From an uncultured Clostridia bacterium (GTDB lineage Bacteria; Bacillota; Clostridia; TANB77; CAG-508), in NCBI GenBank assembly GCA_948517135.1, contig CAORJJ010000013.1, positions 1-35,710 of the forward strand: 35,710 nt of DNA, given 5' to 3'. The translations under genes were made by a program, and so were the position numbers. Position 1 is the stretch's first letter, and every line of letters starts with the position of its first letter. This document shows, in pieces, positions 15,720 to 25,741 of this stretch. Under the pieces are notes generated by a model. It saw nothing but the letters and a program-made list of their open reading frames with translations. It was not told where the DNA came from and did not search any database.

Positions 15720-16871
15720 GTGAAAAATAATTCTTTATTAAAAATAATAATTTTATTTTTTATAATAGTATTTTTCGGTTTATTATGTTTTTCGTTCTTT
15801 TTATTAAGTAATATAAAAAATGAAAATAGTAGAAAAGCAATAATTAACGATGAACGTCCACAAAGCGTTGAAGAAGTAATTATTGCTTCTGAATCTGAAT
15901 ATATAAAAGAAGATGAAAATAAAATATATGTCAAATTTATAAATGATTTATATGATGAAAAAGAAAATAGTAATGAAATGTATTTTAATAAACTAATAGA
16001 TGAATTAAAAAGATTTTATGAAAAGAGGGATTTTTATTTAATTGATAATTCAAAAGATATTGAAATTTATGTAAAATATGAAGATGAAAGTTATGTAATT
16101 ATAATAAATGGTATAGAAGATTATTTTGAAAAAGTAGATGGAAAGATTTATTCAGATATTAATAAGATAGAACTTCCACAAAGACAGGTTATTTATACAT
16201 ATAATGATTTATTAAATGGCTTAGTTGCAGGTCAGATGTCTATTAAATATATATCAAAAATACTAGGAGAAGGCGAAGAATTAGAAAATGGATATATATC
16301 ATATTTGGATGGAGCGATATTATTAAAAACAACAAATACTAAAACAGTACGAAATATTATTTTTACATATAAATATGATAATGAAGTGGTAAAAGGAGTC
16401 AAAGTAAAAACCGATTTAAGAGAAATTTTAAATTTATATCCAAATAATGTATTTGGAAGTTTAGAAAATAAATATTTAGGATATTATACAGATGACTTTT
16501 ATTATTTCTTTTATGATGATGAAGTATCAGTTTATGCAATTACATACAATGAAAACAGTGAATTTGAAGAGTTTTTAACTAAATATTTAGAGGATAATGA
16601 TTTAGATAAATTTGTTAATTCTATAAAGTCTGTTATAAGAAATTATGATTATTTAGAATATGATTCAGATATAAAGAAAGCTCATATAATGTTTTCACAT
16701 AAAGGGTATGAAATTGATATAGAAGAAAATAATCCAAAAGGAATTATATTGTATGGGAACTATTATTTTACCAATATCACAAAAGACTATGCTCAAATAG
16801 GACTAATTACATTAAAATCAAAAGAAAATTCTGTTGAAAAAATAGAAAAAGAAAGAAGACGTAATAGATAG
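15720..16871 (+). CDS. Membrane-anchored protein of unknown family, tandem paralog A
   Basis: I do not recognise this 383-residue protein. It starts with GTG, 8 bases after an AAGAAGG site inside the end of the previous gene. It has one N-terminal membrane helix (about 7-31) and a large acidic, Tyr/Asp/Glu-rich exported part that ends in a very basic tail (KEKERRRNR). It is paralogous to the next gene: both carry a YDE-x-NSNE-x-Y segment, an III-N-x-IEDYF segment, and a DGI or KGI strand near the C-terminal part. Placement inside the T4SS operon between VirB6-like genes suggests an extracytoplasmic structural component. It has no cysteine pairs or catalytic motif that I can see. Confidence 0.8.
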   Translation: MKNNSLLKIIILFFIIVFFGLLCFSFFLLSNIKNENSRKAIINDERPQSVEEVIIASESEYIKEDENKIYVKFINDLYDEKENSNEMYFNKLIDELKRFYEKRDFYLIDNSKDIEIYVKYEDESYVIIINGIEDYFEKVDGKIYSDINKIELPQRQVIYTYNDLLNGLVAGQMSIKYISKILGEGEELENGYISYLDGAILLKTTNTKTVRNIIFTYKYDNEVVKGVKVKTDLREILNLYPNNVFGSLENKYLGYYTDDFYYFFYDDEVSVYAITYNENSEFEEFLTKYLEDNDLDKFVNSIKSVIRNYDYLEYDSDIKKAHIMFSHKGYEIDIEENNPKGIILYGNYYFTNITKDYAQIGLITLKSKENSVEKIEKERRRNR

Positions 16872-16880
16872 GAGTTATAA

Positions 16881-18419
16881 ATGAAAGTAAATCAAAATCG
16901 CAATCAAAGAAACTATATGATAGCAATAGTATTTCTTGTTATTGCGATTTTTATGTTGTTTATGGTTTGTGCTATGATTGTAAACCTTTTTAAGGGTTCT
17001 AATGATCAAAAAGATGTTGAATTATCATATGATAATCTTACTACTGTAAAGCAAGTAATAGAATACTATAAATCTACGTACATATCAGAAGAAACAAGTT
17101 TAGATAATGAATTTAATTTAGATATTTATTTAAAATTTGCTAAGTTGCCATATGATGAAAATGATAATAGCAATGAAAAATATTATAGTGATATTATAAA
17201 TGAGATTGCTAAAATCTTAAGGTATAAAAGCTTTAAAATGATAGATGAAGAGAATAAAATAACTGTAAAAGTTATTTGTAGTAATAAAAAAATACAAAAA
17301 ATTATAATAAATGATATTGAAGATTATTTTATATATATGGATTCTCAAATTAGCATGAAATCATATAAAGAAGTTGAAATTGCTAATTTAGATATATCAT
17401 CAGATATATTACAAAGAATTATAGATGAAAACTGGGAGAATTTAGATTATTTTGGAACAAGAGATAGTATATATGATGAATATTATATATATTGTAGCCA
17501 AGGAATAAAGGTAAAAACAATTCAAAATAAGATTTATAATATAATCTTTGACAAAAATTATATAGGAAATGTTATTAATAATATATTTCCTGGAGTTGAT
17601 TTTAACTCAATAAGATCTGAACTTGGAAGACCAACCTTTGAAGATAAAGAAAATGAAGTTATTGGATATAAAGGAGAAAAAATTTATGCGTTCTTCTCTA
17701 AAGATGAAATTTCTATATATAGAATTTCTGATGAAGATACAGATGATTTCTTTAAATTAGCAGATGAATTTATAAATTCAAAGATTGATTTATTAGAATT
17801 TATGAATCAATTAACATATATGTGGCCAGATTATAATAAATATGAGTATTCAAAATCATCTATATATGTATCGTATCCGTTAAAAGGTATTGAAATTAAG
17901 GTGAATTATGATGACACAGATGGAATTTTGGTGTATAATAATATTAGGAGCAGTTTGTCTAAAGTTAATAGATATTTAGAAAATACAGACTTTGTAGCAA
18001 AATTACAATTAGATTGTGTATTTGAATCTGAATGTAAGAGAGTAATTAAAAGAGATAGTGAGAAAAAGCGAGCAGATGAATATTTAGAAACTCTAGATGA
18101 AAAAATGAAAAGCATTATAGGAGAAAGTTTAGAATATTACTATTATCCAGAAAAAGATGAAAATGGTGGTATTTATAGTATGAAATTTATTTCACAAAGT
18201 GGAGATAATCCAAATAGAGAATTAAATGACAATATAAATTCATATATATGGACTTCAAATTATAATTTTGTATATTCTAAATCAGGAAAAGGAATATATT
18301 TATATAATTTGAAAGATGGTAGAGTAATAAGAATTGTTGAAGGAAAAGATGAATTTAAAATTAAAGAATATAAAGATGGAATACTATATTATGATAAAAG
18401 TGAGATAAGTATGTACTAA
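16881..18419 (+). CDS. Membrane-anchored protein of unknown family, tandem paralog B
   Basis: The 512-residue protein has one N-terminal membrane helix (about 14-36) and a large exported part. It aligns with the preceding 383-residue protein over most of that protein's length (PYDENDNSNEKYY, IIINDIEDYF, DEISIYRISDE, YPLKGIEIKVNYDD). It has about 130 further residues at the C-terminus that the neighbour lacks. That extra part has short strand-rich segments (SGKGIYLYNLKDGRVIRI, FKIKEYKDGILYYD) that look like a beta-propeller blade or similar sheet. TAGGAG precedes the ATG, 9 bases after paralog A. Function unknown; a role in the secretion machine is inferred from position. Confidence 0.8.
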   Translation: MKVNQNRNQRNYMIAIVFLVIAIFMLFMVCAMIVNLFKGSNDQKDVELSYDNLTTVKQVIEYYKSTYISEETSLDNEFNLDIYLKFAKLPYDENDNSNEKYYSDIINEIAKILRYKSFKMIDEENKITVKVICSNKKIQKIIINDIEDYFIYMDSQISMKSYKEVEIANLDISSDILQRIIDENWENLDYFGTRDSIYDEYYIYCSQGIKVKTIQNKIYNIIFDKNYIGNVINNIFPGVDFNSIRSELGRPTFEDKENEVIGYKGEKIYAFFSKDEISIYRISDEDTDDFFKLADEFINSKIDLLEFMNQLTYMWPDYNKYEYSKSSIYVSYPLKGIEIKVNYDDTDGILVYNNIRSSLSKVNRYLENTDFVAKLQLDCVFESECKRVIKRDSEKKRADEYLETLDEKMKSIIGESLEYYYYPEKDENGGIYSMKFISQSGDNPNRELNDNINSYIWTSNYNFVYSKSGKGIYLYNLKDGRVIRIVEGKDEFKIKEYKDGILYYDKSEISMY

Positions 18420-18433
18420 GAAAGGAAAAAAAT

Positions 18434-21400
18434 ATGGCACAATTAAAAGCATTTTTAAAAAAAATAATTGTATTAGTCATTATGATATCTATTATAATGG
18501 GTTCTTGTGCTGTGCCAAATTCTTATGCAAAACTAACAATTCAAGATGGTGAATTTTATTATGCAGGAACAACAAAAGGAAGCTATGTTCCAAGTGAAGG
18601 AATATTCTCTTGGTTATTTGATTTCTTAGCTCAAATAGCTGAATTTTTATTAACATTAATTCCTAATATTCTTAGAATGGCTTTTGTAGGTTATGCAGCA
18701 GGAGCTGAAAAATTATTGACTTGGGTAGTAGAATCTACTGCTGGTGTTAATCTTCAAGGAGAGGATATGAATTCAACTGACCTTACAGCGTTAAGTGATT
18801 CAAGTAATAATGTAACAGTACAAGCCATAGTTTATAATATGGTTCCAGCATTTAATATTAACTTTTTTGAAAGCACAGAGAAGAAAGATTTATATATAAA
18901 AACAATAAAGGAAAGAGATGCAGATGGAAATCTAAAAGATAAAGATGTAGTTATTTCTCCAACAGGACAACAACTAATTTGTAAAAAATGTGAAAAATCA
19001 GTTGATAAGTGTTGTGGTGATATAGATGGAACAAAAAAAGAAGTAAAATGTTATGGAGATTGTGGTTGTAATGGATGTGATGCATGTAAAAAATATGCAG
19101 AGTTAATGATTGCAACAGATCCTATTATTATACAATTAAAAACTTTAATTGCAGTATGGTACTATTTAATAAGATTATTAGCAGTAGCTGCTATGGCAGT
19201 AGTATTAGTTGCTATTGGTATAAAAATGGCAATTTCTACTATTGCTTCTGATAAAGCTGTTTATAAAAGAATGCTTATAGACTGGGTAACAGGAGTAATA
19301 TTAATTTTTACAATGCATTATATTATGTTATTTGCGATTACAATAAATGAGATTTTAGTAAATACTGTTAGAGAATCTGCAAATACAGTAAATAAAGTTC
19401 AATTAGCGCAATTAGCTGATACTAAAAATGGATCTGGTAATAATAAAGATAAAGAAGTAGAAAAAAGTAATCAAGATATAGAAATAGATGTTTATGAAGA
19501 AATAAGAACAAGAGCATATGACCCTAAAATGACTGTTGGATTGATGGGAATGATTATGTATTTTGCTATGGTATTTATGGCATTCAAATATACGATAATA
19601 TATGTAAAGAGATTTTTAACACTAGCAGTTTTAACGTTAATGGCTCCAGGTTTGGGGGTTGCATTTGCTTTACAAAAAGTACTGTCTGGAAAATCTACTT
19701 CATTAAAAACTTGGCTTACAGAATATATACTAAATTTATTTATTCAAGTTGTACATGCCTTAATATATGCAATATTCATTTCAGCAGCTTTGGCATATTC
19801 ATTAGAAAATATTTCAGGTGTTATATTAGCATTAATTTTAATGAACTTTTCACTAAAAGCAGAAGGAATTTTTAGAAGAATATTTAATATAGATCCAGGT
19901 AATAAGGGTTTATTAGGTTCAACTGAAAGTGCAGCAGATAATTTGAGAAAAAATATTAATACTGCAAAAGGTCTTTATATGGGTGCAAAACCTGTTGCAA
20001 AAGCGCTTTCTTTTCCAGCACGTGCAGCATTTGGAGGAGCAGCAAAAACAGCAGCAGCAGGTGGATTAATGGCAGGTGCTATTGCTGCCAAAGGAGCATC
20101 TGCAGTTTCACAAAAAGTGTCTCCTACTCTTGAAAAAGTAAAGAGTAGTGCTTCTAAAAAAGTTGAATCAATAAAACAGGGAAATGGAGTTTCTGGTAAA
20201 TTATATTCAGCTGGAAGAACAATAACAAAGCCAGTTACATCAGCAGGAAAATTTTTTAGAAAAGGTAAAAAATCTCAAAAAGATGAAGACAAAGAATTAT
20301 TAAAGAAAAGTGAAGTTGAATTACAAAACGAGCTTGAAAAAGCAAAAAGTATATATCAGAAAAATCCAGATGACAGACAAAATTCTAGAGATGTATTAGA
20401 AGCTAATAGAAGATTAGAAAGATATAGAGAATTATCATCTCAAAAAGCAGATAGACTTACTACTGGTGGAGTTGTTGTTGGGCATGTTAAAGCAATGTTT
20501 GATATGAATAATTATTTTGATGTTAAAATTTCTAAAAATGGTAAAAAATATTATACTATGAAATCTGGAGTTGTATTTGGAAAGCACAAATATAATTCTG
20601 CAACAGGAAAATTCGAAAAAGATACTAGCAATGCTGCTTATACGCAGTTTGGTGCAAGTAAGTTACTAGGTTTTTCAGCTCAAGATAAGAAATTATTTAA
20701 GGAGAGAATTGTAAATCCTGTAAGAAATAGTGCAGCTGGTATGGTAGCAATGTTTGCAGGAATGGGAACTCTTACAAGCCATCCAGTAGTTGCCATGGGA
20801 ATGATAAGTGGAGGAGCTTTGGCTACAACAGGAATGGTAAAGAAGTTTAAAAGACCTAAAGATGGACCAAATAGATTGAGACTTAGAAAAAATAATAAGA
20901 AATCAAGATATAAATTTGGAAGTTTTTCAGCACCAGCAGTAGCAACCATAAGAGATAATGTTGTAATGCAAGCAAATAGAGATTTAGCTAAACATTTAGT
21001 TAGTGATATAAGCAGTAGACACCCAACTTTTAAAGAAAAATTAAAAAATGATATGATTACACCAAAAACTGTAATTCCTACAGTAGCTGGTCTTTCAGTT
21101 GGACTTGTTTCAATTCCAGCAGGATTATTAACAGCAGGAATTTTAAGAAAAAGGATGAATTCAACTAGCAATGTTGCAAGACAAGATCCATTAAATGAAG
21201 AATATGAAAATATGTATGATCCATATGGATATGAAGCTGATGCAGCAGCAGTGAAATTACATCCAGTTGGAAATTCTGCTTTAGATATAATAGATGCACA
21301 TCATTTTAGTCAAATAAAAAATCAAATGGATAAATTTGATGAGGAAACAGGCGATTTGATGAAATCACAGATTATAAATGATGGTACTACTAAATTATCT

Positions 21401-22885
21401 ATGAATATTAGAAAATTGGATAAGAATTTAGACAACTTATCTGATGACGAAATTTCAGCATTACAAGGAGCTTTGGCAAAACAACTAGGATTTGATTTGG
21501 ATCCTAAAACAGGAGTAAGCCAATCTCAAATAGCAGATCTTGATATTAATAAACAAAATTTAGTAAAAGAGATAGAAGTTACTACTAAAGATGGAAAAAC
21601 AACTACAAAAGAAATTACAGATGAGGATGCCAAAATGGTTAATGATGCTTTAAACCAAGCAATATTAGCTAGAGTAACAAAAAGTATTGAAAAATCAGAA
21701 ACTATTGATATTAATAATGAAACTATGCTATTTGGAATAATAGATGAAGTTTCATCAAGACCAGAAATTAAACAGTTATTATCAGCAGATCAAGGTGTAG
21801 AGGTACTATTTAAAGGTAATATGTCTGCATTAAAGTCTACTATTAAGGATAAAGCTGCATCTGCAAATAATCTTGCTAAAAATGAAATTGCTAAAAATCT
21901 TAACTTAAATGGAGAAGAACTTGATGTTGTTAAAGAAGCAATAACAGAAGTTGCAACAGAATCAGCAGGAAAAGATGGAAACATAGATATATCTACACTT
22001 GATCAAGAAAAGATATTTGCCAAAATACAAACTAAAATAAATGATAAAACTCCAAAACAACAACAGCAAAAAAGTGATAAATCAGCTAAAGTAAGTACAG
22101 ATGTAGATCAACTTTTATCAAAAAGTAAAGAAATTACATATAAAAAGGCAATTAGTACATTGCTAACACCTAATAATTCTAAGCTTCAAGTAAGTAAAAC
22201 ATTAAAGGTAAATGTAAAAAGAGAAAGTGCAAAAAGTAAAATTGATTCTATTTTAAATTTACAAACAGGTGTAGATCCTTTACAAATAAGAGATAAAGTA
22301 ATAAATAAAGAGGCAATTTCTAAATCAGTTAAATTTGAAAGAAAAACAAGTAGAGCAGAAACTAAGAAAACAGTGAAAAAACAAATGATAGATATATTAG
22401 AAAAATATTCAGAAGATACAAATGATACTGCTAAACCTGAAGATAAAATGACATCAAAGGAAAAATTAGCTCAAGCACAAGCTGCAACAGAATCATTATT
22501 AGCTTTTGCTGGAAATTCAAAAGAAGTAAATGATGTAAGAGATTCATTATTAAATTCATTATTTGCTGTATCAGAAACTCAAAAACAACTAAGAGAATTA
22601 AATGAATATGCACAAGAACATTTTTCAGAAAAAACTAAATTTAAGAAGAAGAAAAGTAAAAAATATTTACAAGCTGAAATAGATGCAAGTATTGCAAGAA
22701 CAGAAAAAAGTAAATTTGAAATGCAAGAACTTCAAAGTGGAACAGCAGGAAGTCCTGATGATAAAAAGAAAAAAGAAAAACAAGTTATATTAGCTGAAGA
22801 AGCTTTAAATTCAATAGGACCAGTACAAGATACAGTAAAAGCATCAAAAGATATTATAGCTGAAATGAGAAAGAAAAGATTGTAA
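18434..22885 (+). CDS. Giant VirB6/TrbL-like protein with a cysteine-rich insertion and long C-terminal extension
   Basis: The 1483-residue product has a signal peptide (likely cleaved after NSYA) and a VirB6-like core (about 230-485) with GIKMAISTIASDKAVYKRML between two helices. Nine cysteines lie at 183-218, just before the first core helix, in CxxC and CxxCxxC-like spacing; the three paralogs lack them. The core is the most diverged of the four, with GKSTSLKTWLTEY where the others have GDGKAQA-x-G-x-WLKE. After an Ala/Gly-rich linker (about 510-570) come a basic region, two Gly/Ala-rich hydrophobic hairpins (about 770-805 and 880-905) and a long Lys/Glu-rich helical tail to the end. Extended VirB6 proteins are known in some T4SS; this tail I cannot assign. 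Confidence 0.8.
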   Translation: MAQLKAFLKKIIVLVIMISIIMGSCAVPNSYAKLTIQDGEFYYAGTTKGSYVPSEGIFSWLFDFLAQIAEFLLTLIPNILRMAFVGYAAGAEKLLTWVVESTAGVNLQGEDMNSTDLTALSDSSNNVTVQAIVYNMVPAFNINFFESTEKKDLYIKTIKERDADGNLKDKDVVISPTGQQLICKKCEKSVDKCCGDIDGTKKEVKCYGDCGCNGCDACKKYAELMIATDPIIIQLKTLIAVWYYLIRLLAVAAMAVVLVAIGIKMAISTIASDKAVYKRMLIDWVTGVILIFTMHYIMLFAITINEILVNTVRESANTVNKVQLAQLADTKNGSGNNKDKEVEKSNQDIEIDVYEEIRTRAYDPKMTVGLMGMIMYFAMVFMAFKYTIIYVKRFLTLAVLTLMAPGLGVAFALQKVLSGKSTSLKTWLTEYILNLFIQVVHALIYAIFISAALAYSLENISGVILALILMNFSLKAEGIFRRIFNIDPGNKGLLGSTESAADNLRKNINTAKGLYMGAKPVAKALSFPARAAFGGAAKTAAAGGLMAGAIAAKGASAVSQKVSPTLEKVKSSASKKVESIKQGNGVSGKLYSAGRTITKPVTSAGKFFRKGKKSQKDEDKELLKKSEVELQNELEKAKSIYQKNPDDRQNSRDVLEANRRLERYRELSSQKADRLTTGGVVVGHVKAMFDMNNYFDVKISKNGKKYYTMKSGVVFGKHKYNSATGKFEKDTSNAAYTQFGASKLLGFSAQDKKLFKERIVNPVRNSAAGMVAMFAGMGTLTSHPVVAMGMISGGALATTGMVKKFKRPKDGPNRLRLRKNNKKSRYKFGSFSAPAVATIRDNVVMQANRDLAKHLVSDISSRHPTFKEKLKNDMITPKTVIPTVAGLSVGLVSIPAGLLTAGILRKRMNSTSNVARQDPLNEEYENMYDPYGYEADAAAVKLHPVGNSALDIIDAHHFSQIKNQMDKFDEETGDLMKSQIINDGTTKLSMNIRKLDKNLDNLSDDEISALQGALAKQLGFDLDPKTGVSQSQIADLDINKQNLVKEIEVTTKDGKTTTKEITDEDAKMVNDALNQAILARVTKSIEKSETIDINNETMLFGIIDEVSSRPEIKQLLSADQGVEVLFKGNMSALKSTIKDKAASANNLAKNEIAKNLNLNGEELDVVKEAITEVATESAGKDGNIDISTLDQEKIFAKIQTKINDKTPKQQQQKSDKSAKVSTDVDQLLSKSKEITYKKAISTLLTPNNSKLQVSKTLKVNVKRESAKSKIDSILNLQTGVDPLQIRDKVINKEAISKSVKFERKTSRAETKKTVKKQMIDILEKYSEDTNDTAKPEDKMTSKEKLAQAQAATESLLAFAGNSKEVNDVRDSLLNSLFAVSETQKQLRELNEYAQEHFSEKTKFKKKKSKKYLQAEIDASIARTEKSKFEMQELQSGTAGSPDDKKKKEKQVILAEEALNSIGPVQDTVKASKDIIAEMRKKRL

Positions 22886-22906
22886 TGAAAGAGAGGAATA
22901 ATTATA

Positions 22907-25726
22907 ATGAAAAAAGTCTTAAAAAAATTATTAGTAATCATATTAATATTTCTCACAATTAATAGTGCTGTTTTTCCTAATGTTTCTCAAGCATATCCTG
23001 GGGAAGATATTGTAAATGCTATTGGTGATTGGATTATTGGGCTTTTTACATATCCTATACAATTATTTTTAAATTTTACTGGTCGTGCAATAAATTTAAT
23101 AACAGCAGGTGTTGCAGGTGTTGATGATGATACTATTAGTACGTCGATAACGCCATTCGATATATTATTTAGTGGTGCAAAAAATAATAATAAAGATGTT
23201 GTAAAAATTGTAAGAGTAAATTTTTTTGATGATACTATAAAAGACGATTCTATAATAGGAAGAATTAGAAATGGTATTTCTACATGGTATTATATTTTAA
23301 GAATGATTGCATGTGTAATTTTACTTGTAATTTTAGTATATGTAGGTATAAGAATGGCATTAACTACAATAGCTTCAGATAAAGCTATGTATACTAAAAT
23401 GCTAACTGATTGGGCATGTAGTTTAGCATTAATATTCTTACTTCAATATATTATGATATTTACATTTACTGTAAATGATGCTTTAGTAACTGCAATGGCT
23501 ACAATCTCTAAAGATACAGATATGTCTAGTGCTATTGATACAATATTTTGGAGAGGATTCAATTGGGGGGTAGATGGCATTGGATCTGCAGCAGTGTATT
23601 TTATATTAGTAACACAAACAATTGGATTGCTTATTTCATATATTAATCGTATGCTTAAAATTGCATTTTTAATGATAATTTCTCCATTAATAACATTAAC
23701 ATATTCAATAGATAAAATGGGAGATGGAAAAGCACAAGCTTTAGGTACATGGTTAAAAGAGTTTGTATTTACAGTATTAATGCAACCATTTCACTGTATA
23801 ATATATATGGTAATGGTTTCAACATCAATAGAATTATTAAATGATAATGTAAAAGAATTGGGATATGCTGTTTTAGCAATAGTTTGTATAAGATTTGTAA
23901 AACAAGCAGAAGAAATTGTAAGAAGAATATTCCATTTTGAAGATGATAATAAAGGAACATCTATTGCTGGTGGTATGATGATGGCTTCAGCAGCATTAGC
24001 TCATTCTAAAAATATAGGAAAAACATTAAAAAGTGGTGTTACAGGAGCAAAAAATTTAGCAACAGGAGCAAAAGATTTCTTAGGACATGCAAAAACAGAT
24101 GCATTAGTAATGGGAGCTATATTAAGTAGAAATAATACTAAAACAGATGCAAATGGAAATAAACAAAAGATGTCATATGCAGAGTTAAAAGAAGATATAC
24201 AAACAAAACAGGATGAAAAGAAAGCACAAAAATATTCAGCTGATACAAGAAAAGCTCTTATAGAAGAAGCTAAAAAGATCAAAAAAGAAAACCCAGGAAT
24301 GACTGCAAAAGCAGCTATGGAGAAAGCTAGAGCTAATTTGGATGATAGAGCTACACAAATTCAAAATTCAAATCCAGGAATGTCAAGATCAAGAGCTATA
24401 GCAAGAGCAAAATTTGAAATGGGTAAAGATAAGAGAAAAAGAGACAGACAAGAAAAGCAACCTAAAATAATAAAAAGTGCAAGAGGAACGATGCAAAATA
24501 TTAGTTCTACATATAATGCATTTAAACAAACAGATGTGTTTAAAGATTTACAAGATGCAAAAAATACTTATTTAGCATTAGGAACTGGTGCAGCAATGGG
24601 AATTGCTATGTATGGTAATGGTCAAGATGCAATGCAATCAGGGATGGCTGGAATGGCAGCATATAGTTCTATAAGAGAAGCTACAAAAAATACAAATAAA
24701 ACATTAGTAAATGATGCTGTACAAAGTATAGCATCAATAGATGGAAATACTGCAGCAGAAAAAGAACAAAAATTAATTTCTTTAGCTCAAAATGATGGAA
24801 AAGAATTTGAAACTAATTCAGATAAAATAAAAGATTTACTTTCAAACTTGGAGAAAGAATTACAGAATTTAGGAATGGATAGTGTTTCTGCTAATACATT
24901 TAAAAATAAAGTACATAGTGAAGTAAGTTTAAATGCAGTGAATGGAAATAATGTTCCAATATCTGATATTGTTCGAAATAATATTGCTAAATATAATAGT
25001 ACTAGTGCAGGAAGAGAAAAACCAATTAGTATGGCAAAAGATTTTTCAACTATAAATAAAGCTGCACTAAATCTTAATAAATTTGAAAATGAAAAGATAG
25101 CATATCAAAGCGTTCATAAACTTATGGATACGGGACTTACTCAAAGTGCAGCTGTTGCAGATATAATGAAACAATATAATTCTTATGAAAAATCTAACAT
25201 GAGCATATCTGGAACTGAATTTATACAAGATAAAGAAAAAATAGAAGAAATGACAGATAATCAAGCTAAAACTAAAATGAATAATCATAATGCAGAAGTA
25301 GATGTTATAGATTCAGATGTAGAAAAACAAACAGAATTAGAAGTTGACAGGATTGTTAAAGAATTTGAAAGCAAAACAGATATGAATAAACTTACTGAAC
25401 ATTATGCAAAAGATATAATGGATGATGCTAAAGCAACTATATCAACAGAACTTCAAAAAGAAATTAGCAGAATTGCTGAAGCTGCTACAAAAGATGAAAA
25501 AATTATGAAAAACGAATTTGAGAAAATAAAAATTGAATTAGATAAAACATTAACAGAAGCATTAAATCAAAAAGCAAAACTTGAACAAGAGAAAGATAAA
25601 CTTCTTAAAAATGGTAGTTCACATCAAATAGTAGAAGCAGAAAAAGCTTTAGCAGAAAATATTTATAAAATTCAATATGTAAATTCTGCTAAAGATTATA
25701 TGAATACTAAGAAAAAAAGCAAATAG
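22907..25726 (+). CDS. VirB6/TrbL-like protein with long helical C-terminal extension
   Basis: The 939-residue product has a signal peptide (FPNVSQA before YPG), an amphipathic stretch, and a VirB6-like core (about 124-345). Core motifs are STWYYILR, GIRMALTTIASDKAMYTKML and GDGKAQALGTWLKEF followed by QPFHCIIY. The extension after about 350 is highly charged. It contains two copies of a 27-residue unit centred on NPGM (N462 and N489), a Gly/Ala/Met-rich hydrophobic stretch near 555-590, and coiled-coil-like Lys/Glu segments to the end. Which side of the membrane the extension is on depends on the helix count and is not settled by eye. It is closest to the next gene, which suggests a recent duplication. 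Confidence 0.85.
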   Translation: MKKVLKKLLVIILIFLTINSAVFPNVSQAYPGEDIVNAIGDWIIGLFTYPIQLFLNFTGRAINLITAGVAGVDDDTISTSITPFDILFSGAKNNNKDVVKIVRVNFFDDTIKDDSIIGRIRNGISTWYYILRMIACVILLVILVYVGIRMALTTIASDKAMYTKMLTDWACSLALIFLLQYIMIFTFTVNDALVTAMATISKDTDMSSAIDTIFWRGFNWGVDGIGSAAVYFILVTQTIGLLISYINRMLKIAFLMIISPLITLTYSIDKMGDGKAQALGTWLKEFVFTVLMQPFHCIIYMVMVSTSIELLNDNVKELGYAVLAIVCIRFVKQAEEIVRRIFHFEDDNKGTSIAGGMMMASAALAHSKNIGKTLKSGVTGAKNLATGAKDFLGHAKTDALVMGAILSRNNTKTDANGNKQKMSYAELKEDIQTKQDEKKAQKYSADTRKALIEEAKKIKKENPGMTAKAAMEKARANLDDRATQIQNSNPGMSRSRAIARAKFEMGKDKRKRDRQEKQPKIIKSARGTMQNISSTYNAFKQTDVFKDLQDAKNTYLALGTGAAMGIAMYGNGQDAMQSGMAGMAAYSSIREATKNTNKTLVNDAVQSIASIDGNTAAEKEQKLISLAQNDGKEFETNSDKIKDLLSNLEKELQNLGMDSVSANTFKNKVHSEVSLNAVNGNNVPISDIVRNNIAKYNSTSAGREKPISMAKDFSTINKAALNLNKFENEKIAYQSVHKLMDTGLTQSAAVADIMKQYNSYEKSNMSISGTEFIQDKEKIEEMTDNQAKTKMNNHNAEVDVIDSDVEKQTELEVDRIVKEFESKTDMNKLTEHYAKDIMDDAKATISTELQKEISRIAEAATKDEKIMKNEFEKIKIELDKTLTEALNQKAKLEQEKDKLLKNGSSHQIVEAEKALAENIYKIQYVNSAKDYMNTKKKSK

Positions 25727-25741
25727 TGGAGGAAAATAAGA

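Noticed and set aside
20680..21171. 163-residue minus-strand frame inside the giant VirB6-like gene
   Set aside because: It is a shadow of the Gly/Ala hydrophobic region on the coding strand and lacks a ribosome site or promoter.
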